Shown piece by piece: positions 1-5,954 of a stretch of DNA of 8,636 nucleotides (positions are counted from its first letter, which is position 1; each line of letters starts with the position of its first letter). Below the pieces are notes generated by a model. That model was not told the origin of the DNA. It saw only the letters and a program-made list of their open reading frames with translations, and did not search any database. Both the position numbers and the translations under genes were made by a program. This DNA comes from DATARH01 sp035534535. Lineage in GTDB: Bacteria; Pseudomonadota; Alphaproteobacteria; ATCC43930; CGMCC-115725. Location: positions 1-8,636 of the forward strand of contig DATLRS010000253.1 of assembly GCA_035534535.1 (NCBI GenBank), read 5' to 3'.

Positions 1-796
1 GGAAGCTGGCGCACCCCGGCACATTCAGGCGCCGCGGCCCCGAGGCGGTCAACAGATAGCGTTCGCTCTCGAAAAACGTGACCTGCCGGTTGACGAGAAT
101 GCCGCGCACCGTCCCGTCCGGGTCGCGCAGCACGCCGGCGCCGACGCTGACATCGCTGGCGGCGCCGGCGAACAACTCTTCGGCGGCGTCGAGCGGCACG
201 CCGCGGCGCAGCCGCTTCAGGATGAACGGATAGCCGGAGGCCGTCATCGTCCCCGGCCCCCAGTCGCGCCCGACGATCAGCGTATCGTCGTCGAGCCAGG
301 TGGCGCTCTGCTTGCCTTCGGGCAGCAAGAACCCATCCTCGCAAAACCGCGCATCGGCGATATCGAATTCGCGCGCCTCGCTGGCGTCCTTGCCGCCGTC
401 GGACAGGCTGACGAGCGCGCGGCGATAATCGGGCGGCAGGCAGGCCGCGCCCTGGAAGACCCAGTTGCGCCCTTCGGCAGCGGCCAGCGCGTCGACATCG
501 AGCAGCGTCTGCCAAAGGGGCTGCGGCGTCGCGTAGGAGGCGGCGCTCGTCACCCGCCACAAGCCGCGCGCGTGCTCCTCGTCCTGCCAGAAATTAGCGA
601 GGCGGTCGCCGAGAAACCGCGGGTAGGGAATCCGGTCGACCGCTGTGACGACCGCCAGCGCCGCGCGGTAGTTCGCGGCGTAGCGCGGGTCGCTTTCGAG
701 CGCGGCGAGGCTGCGCGCGTTCTCCGCGCGCACCCATTGGAGCGCCGCCGCGCCCTCGACCTCTTCCAGCCAGAGAAACGGATCCTCGCCGTTCAC
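1..796 (-). CDS. S9A prolyl-oligopeptidase-family serine peptidase, N-terminal part
   Basis: Open frame of 265 codons entering from the right and running off the left edge, so the C-terminal catalytic domain (Ser-Asp-His) is not visible. The start NGEDPFLWLEEVEG, followed by WVRAEN at about residues 22-27, is the usual opening of the prolyl oligopeptidase family. FWQDEEHARGLWR at about 69-81 corresponds to the family's 'Y.W.D..N.RGLWRRT' segment, and the rest (to about residue 265) fits its beta-propeller domain, including a stretch ending FFESERYLL. Family members cut short proline-containing or similar peptides; the substrate here cannot be told. The start is taken as GTG at 796 because the family motif begins directly after it. 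An in-frame GTG at 838 and a TTG at 823 are alternatives, and an in-frame stop at 869-871 limits it upstream. No strong ribosome-binding site precedes any of them. It lies downstream of dxs on the same strand, separated by paired palindromes. Confidence 0.85.
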   Translation of the reverse strand, partial: MNGEDPFLWLEEVEGAAALQWVRAENARSLAALESDPRYAANYRAALAVVTAVDRIPYPRFLGDRLANFWQDEEHARGLWRVTSAASYATPQPLWQTLLDVDALAAAEGRNWVFQGAACLPPDYRRALVSLSDGGKDASEAREFDIADARFCEDGFLLPEGKQSATWLDDDTLIVGRDWGPGTMTASGYPFILKRLRRGVPLDAAEELFAGAASDVSVGAGVLRDPDGTVRGILVNRQVTFFESERYLLTASGPRRLNVPGCASF

Positions 797-864
797 GGCA
801 CCCGCCCGCGACCTAAGCAGCAATTCGGCGATTGTCACACGGTTGCTGGGCCGGCGGCAATCAG

Positions 865-963
865 CCCCTCACCCCAACCCTCTCCCCGCAAGCGGGGCGA
901 GGGAGAAGCCGGGCGCAGTCCTGAACCCTCTCCCCGCTTGCGGGGAGAGGGCAGGGTGAGGGG
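865..963. repeat. Paired REP-like palindromes, inverted to each other
   Basis: Two copies of an extragenic palindrome face each other. Read inward, the left arm begins CCCCTCACCCCAACCCTCTC and the right arm, on the other strand, begins CCCCTCACCCTGCCCTCTC; the arms differ by one indel and adjacent substitutions. Each copy carries its own hairpin: 878-903 (12-base arms with one mismatch, AA loop) and 926-951 (perfect 12-bp stem, TT loop). This is the layout of a BIME-like pair of REP elements. CCCTCTCCCCGC-type palindromes are, from general knowledge, frequent between genes in many proteobacteria. It sits downstream of dxs and just upstream of the peptidase gene. No T-run follows on either strand, so it is not a classical intrinsic terminator, though it may stabilise the 3' end of the dxs message or slow RNA polymerase. 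Confidence 0.85.
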
Positions 964-980
964 TTGACCCGCCGGTCAAC
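963..980. repeat. Short perfect hairpin next to the REP pair
   Basis: GTTGACC and GGTCAAC form a perfect 7-bp stem with a 4-base loop, touching the outer end of the right-hand palindrome. There is no T-run after it on either strand. It could be part of the repeat unit, a weak terminator for dxs or a protein-binding site; the sequence alone does not decide. Confidence 0.5.
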
Positions 981-1014
981 AGTCGCCGAACCAAGCCAAT
1001 CCTGCTTAGCTGCG

Positions 1015-1028
1015 GCCCGCCGGCGGGC
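1015..1028 (-). terminator. GC-rich palindrome just after the dxs stop, possible weak terminator
   Basis: The 14-base perfect palindrome GCCCGCCGGCGGGC begins about five bases after the dxs stop codon on the minus strand. It could fold into a 5-bp stem with a 4-base loop. No T-rich tract follows, so it is at best a poor intrinsic terminator. The call rests on position and symmetry only. Confidence 0.25.
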
Positions 1029-1033
1029 TTGTG

Positions 1034-2971
1034 TCACGCGCGGGCCGGCTGCTCGGCGATCTCGCGGCCCAACGCGGCCAGTGCGGTCGCGACGATGTGG
1101 CGGGCGTTGAGCCCGGCGGTGTCGTATTGCGCGACGGGCGCGTCGTGTTCGAGGAAGACGTCGGGCAGCACCATCGGGCGGATCTTCAGCCCGTGGTCGA
1201 GCTGTCCGGTCATCGCCAGATGATGCAGCACGTGGCTGGCGAAGCCGCCGATCGAACCCTCCTCGATCGTGATGACGACCTCATGCTCGCGCACCAGGCG
1301 GTTGACGAGGTCGGTGTCGAGCGGCTTGGCAAAGCGCGCGTCGGCGACCGTCGTCGACAGCCCGTAAGACCCCAGCTCCTGCGCCGCCTTCAGGCATTCG
1401 GCGAGGCGGCCGCCAAGGTTCAACAGGGCGATGCTGGTGCCTTCCTTCAGGATGCGGCCGCGGCCGATCTCGAGCGGTACGCCGATCTCCGGCAGCGCCA
1501 CGCCGAGCCCGTCGCCCCGCGGAAAGCGCACTGCCGAGGGACCGTCGTCGATCGCCACGCAGGTCGCGACCATGTGCATCAGCTCCGCTTCGTCGCCGGC
1601 CGCCATGATCACAAAACCGGGCAGAACGCCGAGATAGGCCACGTCGAACGAGCCGGCATGGGTCTGGCCGTCGGCGCCGACCAGACCGGCGCGGTCGATC
1701 GCAAAGCGCACCGGCAGTTTTTGTATCGCGACATCATGCACGATCTGGTCATAGGCGCGCTGCAGGAAGGTCGAGTAGATTGCCGCGAACGGCTTCATGC
1801 CCTCGGCCGCCAGCCCGGCGGCGAAGGTCACGGCGTGCTGCTCGGCGATCCCGACATCGAAGGTGCGCTTGGGGAACCTGTCGCCGAACAGGTTGAGGCC
1901 GGTGCCCGACGGCATCGCCGCGGTGATCGCGACGATGCGGTCGTCGATCTCGGCGTGCTTGATCAGGGATTTGGCGAAGACGCTGGTGTAGGAGGGCGCC
2001 TTCGAGCTCGATTTGGCCTGCGCGCCGGTCACGACATCGAACTTGGCGACGCTGTGCCACTTGTCGTCGGCCTGTTCGGCCGAGAGATAGCCGTGTCCCT
2101 TCTCGGTCACGACATGAATCAGCACCGGCCCGGTGTCGCTGCTGTTGCGCAGGTTCTTCAGCACCGGCAGCAGGTGGTCGATATTGTGGCCGTCGATCGG
2201 GCCGACATAGTAGAAGCCGAGCTCCTCGAAGAGGGTGCCGCCGGTGACGAAGCTGCGCGCCAGTTCCTCGGCGCGCCGCGCCATCTGCTCGAGGCGCCTC
2301 GGCAGATGGCTTGCCGCCTCGCCGGCGAAGTGGCGCAACGACAGAAACGATTTCGACGACAGGACGCGCGAGAGGTAGGCGCTCATCGCGCCGACCGGCG
2401 GGGCGATCGACATGTCGTTGTCGTTGAGGATCACGAACAGGCGCGCATCCATCGAGCCGGCATTGTTCATCGCCTCATAGGCCATGCCGGCGCTCATCGC
2501 GCCGTCGCCGATCACCGCGACGACATTGCGTTTCTCGCCCTTGAAGTCGCGCGCCACCGCCATGCCGAGCCCGGCCGAGATCGAGGTCGAGCTGTGGGCC
2601 GCGCCGAACGGGTCGAATTCGCTCTCCGACCGCTTGGTGAAGCCGCTGAGGCCGCCGCCCTGGCGGATCGTGCGGATGCGGTCGCGCCTTCCGGTCAGGA
2701 TCTTGTGCGGATAGGCTTGGTGGCCGACATCCCAGATCAGCCGGTCGTGCGGCGTATCGAACACGTAATGCAGCGCCACGGTGAGTTCGACCACCCCGAG
2801 CCCGGCGCCGAAATGGCCGCCGGTGATCGACACGGCGTCGATCAATTCGGCGCGCAGTTCGTCGGCGACCTGCCGCAGATCGGATTCCGGCAACTGCCGC
2901 AGGTCGGCGGGCACGCTGATCCGATCGAGGAGCGGCGTCCGGTTGGAGATGTGGACGGGCTTTTGATCCAA
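1034..2971 (-). CDS. dxs: 1-deoxy-D-xylulose-5-phosphate synthase (DXS)
   Basis: Thiamine-diphosphate enzyme that condenses pyruvate with glyceraldehyde 3-phosphate to 1-deoxyxylulose 5-phosphate, the first step of the MEP isoprenoid pathway and a precursor source for thiamine and pyridoxal. It has 645 residues, close to the usual 620-640, and is cytosolic. Visible landmarks: GGHFGAGLG with His53 (matching the active-site His near the N-terminus), DVGHQAYPHK at 81-90, the thiamine-diphosphate motif GDGAMSAGMAYEAMNN (155-170) ending with LNDND (182-186), the catalytic Glu377 in IAEQHAVT, and DRAGLVGADGQTH (426-438) in the transketolase-type domain. The start is TTG at 2971: GAGGAG (2979-2984) sits seven bases upstream and no ATG or GTG lies nearby. 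The gene follows ispA by 11 bases, with that ribosome-binding site overlapping the ispA stop codon, so the two are very likely co-transcribed and translationally coupled. Confidence 0.98.
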   Translation of the reverse strand: MDQKPVHISNRTPLLDRISVPADLRQLPESDLRQVADELRAELIDAVSITGGHFGAGLGVVELTVALHYVFDTPHDRLIWDVGHQAYPHKILTGRRDRIRTIRQGGGLSGFTKRSESEFDPFGAAHSSTSISAGLGMAVARDFKGEKRNVVAVIGDGAMSAGMAYEAMNNAGSMDARLFVILNDNDMSIAPPVGAMSAYLSRVLSSKSFLSLRHFAGEAASHLPRRLEQMARRAEELARSFVTGGTLFEELGFYYVGPIDGHNIDHLLPVLKNLRNSSDTGPVLIHVVTEKGHGYLSAEQADDKWHSVAKFDVVTGAQAKSSSKAPSYTSVFAKSLIKHAEIDDRIVAITAAMPSGTGLNLFGDRFPKRTFDVGIAEQHAVTFAAGLAAEGMKPFAAIYSTFLQRAYDQIVHDVAIQKLPVRFAIDRAGLVGADGQTHAGSFDVAYLGVLPGFVIMAAGDEAELMHMVATCVAIDDGPSAVRFPRGDGLGVALPEIGVPLEIGRGRILKEGTSIALLNLGGRLAECLKAAQELGSYGLSTTVADARFAKPLDTDLVNRLVREHEVVITIEEGSIGGFASHVLHHLAMTGQLDHGLKIRPMVLPDVFLEHDAPVAQYDTAGLNARHIVATALAALGREIAEQPARA

Positions 2972-2978
2972 AGCGGGA

Positions 2979-2984
2979 CTCCTC
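2979..2984 (-). promoter_or_regulatory. dxs ribosome-binding site overlapping the ispA stop
   Basis: On the minus strand the sequence TGAGGAG combines the ispA stop codon TGA with a strong Shine-Dalgarno GAGGAG, seven bases before the TTG start of dxs. It settles the unusual start codon and suggests that ribosomes finishing ispA feed initiation at dxs. Confidence 0.85.
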
Positions 2985-3894
2985 AGGTGCGGCGGTTGAT
3001 GACGAATCGCGCGACTTGTCGTAAAAGTTCCGCGCGTTCTTCAAACAAATCAAGATGGGCGACCGCCTGGTCGACCAGAAGCTCGGCCTGGGCCCGGGCG
3101 CGCGACGCTCCGAGGATCGAGACGAAAGTGGCTTTGCCGGCCGCGACGTCGGCGCCGACCGGCTTGCCGGTCTCGGCCGCATCGCCCTCGACATCGAGCA
3201 GATCGTCGGCGATCTGGAAGGCGAGGCCGAGATCATGGGCATAACCGCGCAGCGTGGTGCGCAAGTCGCCCACCGCCTTGCCGAGAATGCCTCCCGCCTC
3301 GCAGGAAAACGCGATCAGCGCCCCGGTCTTCATGCGCTGCAACCGGGTGATCGCGGCGATGTCGAGCGCCTGCCGCTCGGCGATCAGGTCGATCATCTGG
3401 CCGCCCACCATGCCGGCGCTGCCGGCCGCGCTCGCCAGCGCTGCGACGAGCTCGCAGCGCACCGCCGGGTCGCCATGCGTGTCGGGATGGGCCAGCACCT
3501 CGAAGGCCATCGTCAGCAGCCCGTCGCCCGCCAATATCGCGGTCGCCTCGTCAAACCGCTTGTGGCAGGTCGGCCGGCCGCGGCGCAGATCGCTGTCGTC
3601 CATCGCCGGCAGATCGTCGTGGATCAGCGAATAGGCGTGCACCATCTCGACCGCCGCCGCAACCTGCAGCGCGCTGCGGCGCGCCACGCCAAAGAGCCGC
3701 GCCGCGGCCAAAACCAGCAGCGGCCGCAGCCGCTTTCCCGGAGCCAGCGCCGAATAGCGCATCGCCTCGTAGACGCGCGCCTCGAGGCCGGTCGGCGCCG
3801 CGAGCAGCCGTTCGATCAGCGCATCGGTCATCCTGGTCGCGATTGCCGTTGCATCGCTCACCGTCACGCCATCGGGCCACAGGTTTTCGGTCAC
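2983..3894 (-). CDS. ispA: Short-chain polyprenyl diphosphate synthase, farnesyl diphosphate synthase type
   Basis: 303-residue trans-prenyltransferase that adds isopentenyl diphosphate to an allylic primer, most likely making farnesyl diphosphate for quinones, undecaprenyl carrier and hopanoids or carotenoids. Visible: GKRLRP (53-58, diphosphate binding), the first aspartate-rich motif DDLPAMDD (93-100) with the bacterial four-residue spacing DDxxxxD, followed by LRRGRPTCH as in E. coli IspA; GGQMIDL (164-170); KTGALI (189-194); the second aspartate-rich motif DDLLD (230-234); and GKATFVS (253-259). The residues before the first motif (HAYSLIH) match IspA, favouring a C15 product, but C20 cannot be excluded. 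The start is GTG at 3894 with GAGGG (3900-3904) five bases upstream; a stop at 3922-3924 rules out a longer form. It lies 90 bases after xseB and immediately before dxs. Confidence 0.95.
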   Translation of the reverse strand: MTENLWPDGVTVSDATAIATRMTDALIERLLAAPTGLEARVYEAMRYSALAPGKRLRPLLVLAAARLFGVARRSALQVAAAVEMVHAYSLIHDDLPAMDDSDLRRGRPTCHKRFDEATAILAGDGLLTMAFEVLAHPDTHGDPAVRCELVAALASAAGSAGMVGGQMIDLIAERQALDIAAITRLQRMKTGALIAFSCEAGGILGKAVGDLRTTLRGYAHDLGLAFQIADDLLDVEGDAAETGKPVGADVAAGKATFVSILGASRARAQAELLVDQAVAHLDLFEERAELLRQVARFVINRRT

Positions 3895-3984
3895 GGTGTC
3901 CCTCGACCCGTTGAACCGCCATTACCGCGCGAGCGGGGGCGAGAAGAGAGCGTTAATCGCGCCAATCTCATTGCGGGTGCGGTC

Positions 3985-4236
3985 TCAGTCGAGCTTGGCC
4001 GGCTCGGCGGCTGCGGTCCCATCGGGGCCGATGACGATGCGATCGACGCGCTGCTGCGCTTCGTTGAGCTTGTGCTCGCAATGCCGTTTCAGCTGGGCAC
4101 CCCGTTCATAGCATTGGATCGCTTCGTCGAGTTTGACCTGGCCGGCTTCCAGCCGCCGCACGATCTGCTCCAATTCGGCCAGCGCATCTTCGAAACTCAT
4201 GGAACCAACATCGGCGGCTGCGGTCGGATCGCTCAT
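3985..4236 (-). CDS. xseB: Exodeoxyribonuclease VII small subunit
   Basis: 83-residue protein, close to E. coli XseB at 80. XseB binds in several copies to XseA and forms the exonuclease that degrades single-stranded DNA from both ends in repair. Visible: the family core SFEDALAELEQIVRRLEAG (14-32), KLDEAIQCYERGAQL (35-49) and a helical coiled-coil-like C-terminal half ending in a short acidic tail. The start ATG at 4236 is chosen because GAGGGG (4246-4251) lies nine bases upstream. The frame is open back to 4341, but the extra 35 residues do not look like the family and would overlap the end of the preceding gene. It is transcribed with the deacetylase gene (101 bases upstream) and ispA; linkage to isoprenoid genes is a recurrent arrangement and does not imply shared function. 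xseA is not in the window. Confidence 0.95.
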   Translation of the reverse strand: MSDPTAAADVGSMSFEDALAELEQIVRRLEAGQVKLDEAIQCYERGAQLKRHCEHKLNEAQQRVDRIVIGPDGTAAAEPAKLD

Positions 4237-4337
4237 TTGCGCCGCCCCCTCAATACAATGAACTAGCGGATGTGGTGCTCGTTTCATCTCGTCGGGCGCG
4301 AATAGCGCGTGTCGTTGCGCAATTGCAACAGCTTTGC

Positions 4338-5267
4338 TCAAATCGCCGTGAGCGCCCGGAGGTGGGCCGCCGCGCTGGCGGCAAGGGCGACCAGATCATA
4401 GCCGCCTTCGAGGGTCGACACCACCCGGCCGCCGGCATGGCGCCGGGCGATCTCGATGAGCTGCTCGGTGACCCAGGTGTAATCCGATTCGTCGAGCAGC
4501 AGCTGCGCCAGCGGGTCGCTTTTATGAGCGTCGAACCCGGCCGAGATCAGCACCATCTCGGGCCGGAACGCATCGAGCGCCGGCAGAATCTCGCGGGTGA
4601 ACCCGAGGCGGAACTGGTGCGACCCGGCCGATGCCGGCAGCGGCACGTTGACGATGTTGCCGGCGATCCCGGTCTCGCTGCGGGCGCCGGTGCCCGGGTA
4701 GAGCGGCGATTGGTGGGTCGAGGCGTAGAACAGGCCGGCATCGTCGTAAAAGCGCGCCTGCGTGCCGTTGCCGTGGTGCACGTCGAAATCGACGACCGCG
4801 ATGCGCGCCAGGCCATGCGCCGCGCGTGCCCTGAGCGCCCCGATCGCGACGTTGTTGAACAGGCAGAAACCCATCGCGCGCGCCGGCTCGGCGTGATGGC
4901 CGGGCGGGCGCACCGCGCAGAAGGCGTTGTCGGCCTCGCCCGCCACGACCGCATCGACCGCCGCGACGACCGCCCCGGCGGCGCGCAGTGCGGCCCGGCC
5001 CGAGGCCGGACAGAGGACCGTGTCGGCGTCGATGCCGACATGTCCCGTTGCCGGCACCGCGTCCAGTATCCGCTCGATGAAGCGCCGCGGATGGACCCGG
5101 GCGATGTCGTCGACGGCCGCCTCGGGCGCTTCGCGGCGGTCGAGCCCGGCAAACTCGGGCGCGGCGAGCGCCTGCAACACGGCACGCAGACGGGCCGGCG
5201 ATTCGGGATGATACTGGCCGGGATCGTGTTCGAGACAGGCCGGGTGGGTGTAGAGCAGCGTCGTCAT
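4338..5267 (-). CDS. Histone-deacetylase-family zinc amidohydrolase
   Basis: 309-residue member of the arginase/deacetylase fold, class II type, the size of a single catalytic domain. It should hydrolyse an acetyl-amide bond; bacterial members act on acetylpolyamines, acetyl-lysine proteins or small acetylated compounds, and the substrate here is unknown. The catalytic set looks complete: RPPGHHAEP with His124/His125, GFCLFNNVA (133-141), DFDVHHGNGTQ (160-170) supplying zinc ligands Asp162 and His164, SAGFDAHKSDPLA (242-254) with the third ligand Asp246, and LEGGYDL with the catalytic Tyr290. There is no signal peptide, so it should be cytosolic. The start is ATG at 5267 (MTTLLYTHPACLEHDPG, a typical opening); an in-frame GTG at 5306 would add 13 residues without a better ribosome-binding site. 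It leads the xseB-ispA-dxs run, an arrangement I recall from other Alphaproteobacteria, but its link to those genes is unexplained. Confidence 0.93.
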   Translation of the reverse strand: MTTLLYTHPACLEHDPGQYHPESPARLRAVLQALAAPEFAGLDRREAPEAAVDDIARVHPRRFIERILDAVPATGHVGIDADTVLCPASGRAALRAAGAVVAAVDAVVAGEADNAFCAVRPPGHHAEPARAMGFCLFNNVAIGALRARAAHGLARIAVVDFDVHHGNGTQARFYDDAGLFYASTHQSPLYPGTGARSETGIAGNIVNVPLPASAGSHQFRLGFTREILPALDAFRPEMVLISAGFDAHKSDPLAQLLLDESDYTWVTEQLIEIARRHAGGRVVSTLEGGYDLVALAASAAAHLRALTAI

Positions 5268-5313
5268 AGCGGGCGCTCGCCAGATTGTTCGGGGCGAGTG
5301 TTGCACAAAGCGC

Positions 5314-5349
5314 CGCCCGCCTGAACGCCCGCCTGAACGCCCGCCTGAG
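5314..5349. repeat. Three tandem copies of a 12-base unit
   Basis: CGCCCGCCTGAA is repeated at 5314-5325, 5326-5337 and 5338-5349, the last copy ending in G instead of A. It lies in the 94-base gap between the DUF423 gene and the deacetylase gene, 13 bases after the DUF423 stop. The length is a multiple of three, but neither real gene reads through it. It is most likely a replication-slippage repeat whose copy number may vary between strains; a regulatory role is unproven. Confidence 0.85.
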
Positions 5350-5361
5350 CCTTTGGGGCGT

Positions 5362-5730
5362 TCATCGCCGGCGCAGCGCGATGAGCGCGAGGGAGAGCCA
5401 GCCGACGATCAGCGCGGTGCCGCCGAACGGCGTTACCCAGCCAAGCCAGCGCGCGCCGCTGGCGGCCAGCGCAAAGAGGCTGCCGCTGAACAGGATGATG
5501 CCGAGGGCAAAGCTTATGCCGGCGACGACCGCGGCGCCGCGCCGCGGCTCGCGGCCTTGCGCCAGCCCGATCAGCGCGACCAGCACCCCCGCGTGAACCA
5601 TGCCGTAGAACGCGCCGGTATGCAGCAGCTCGGCGGCTTTCGCGTCGGCCGCGAGATGAGCGGCAAGCGCTCCCGCCACCACCGAGGCGGCCCCGCCCAG
5701 CCCGGCGATCGCCAGCCAAATCCGAATCAT
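5362..5730 (-). CDS. DUF423-family small membrane protein
   Basis: 122-residue integral membrane protein with four predicted hydrophobic helices at about residues 5-26, 42-58, 66-88 and 98-118, ending in a positively charged ALRRR tail. Family features are visible: the N-terminal GALAAH (20-25), a conserved-looking YGMVHAG (42-48) in helix 2, and ILFSGSLFAL (79-88) followed by RWLGWVTPFGG (94-104), the most characteristic DUF423 segment. The length is usual for the family (about 120-130), represented by YgdD of E. coli and YwdK of Bacillus. No biochemical function is established, so none is proposed. The start is ATG at 5730 with AAAGGGGG nine bases upstream. It is the first gene of the minus-strand block. 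A TATCAA at about 5763-5768 on the minus strand could be part of its promoter, but no good -35 box accompanies it. Confidence 0.88.
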   Translation of the reverse strand: MIRIWLAIAGLGGAASVVAGALAAHLAADAKAAELLHTGAFYGMVHAGVLVALIGLAQGREPRRGAAVVAGISFALGIILFSGSLFALAASGARWLGWVTPFGGTALIVGWLSLALIALRRR

Positions 5731-5954
5731 GACGTATTGCCCCCTTTCCCCGCGACGGCATTTGATACAGTGCCTGGGTTTGCCGGGCCACTCCCGCGTC
5801 GCCGCCGAACCCGCGCTCGACCGGCTTCCCGTGCGTTCGATCGGAAGACCCGGCCCGCGCCGCCGGTGCGCCCAGCGGCAAAATGCGGGCCCCTGCCTGA
5901 GCGGCCGGCGATGCGAAGATGGCGCTCAGGGGGTAGCAATGCGATGGTGCGGGA
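5731..5954. other. Divergent intergenic region between DUF423 and glycosyltransferase genes
   Basis: 224 bases separating the two oppositely directed blocks, so promoters for both should lie here. I find no clear -35/-10 pair on either strand. Frames are open across parts of it but none resembles a protein. Close to the glycosyltransferase the sequence AGGGGG (5928-5933) looks like a strong ribosome-binding site. Confidence 0.6.

Noticed and set aside
878..951. CRISPR-like repeat
   Set aside because: There are only two copies, in opposite orientation and with no unique spacer array; the paired-palindrome explanation fits better.
1031..3244. 737-codon open frame on the plus strand, antisense to dxs and the end of ispA
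   Set aside because: It is the mirror of strong dxs/ispA codon bias in GC-rich DNA. The translation is Arg-, Asp-, Gln- and His-rich low-complexity sequence with no recognisable family, and the opposite strand carries unmistakable enzymes.
3985..4341. Longer xseB reading from 4341
   Set aside because: The additional 35 residues do not match the family, would overlap the deacetylase stop, and ATG 4236 has a proper ribosome-binding site and gives the normal length.
3055..5324. Two long plus-strand frames (3055-4266 and 4272-5324) opposite ispA, xseB and the deacetylase gene
   Set aside because: They are shadow frames of the minus-strand genes, with no ribosome-binding logic or domain signature of their own.
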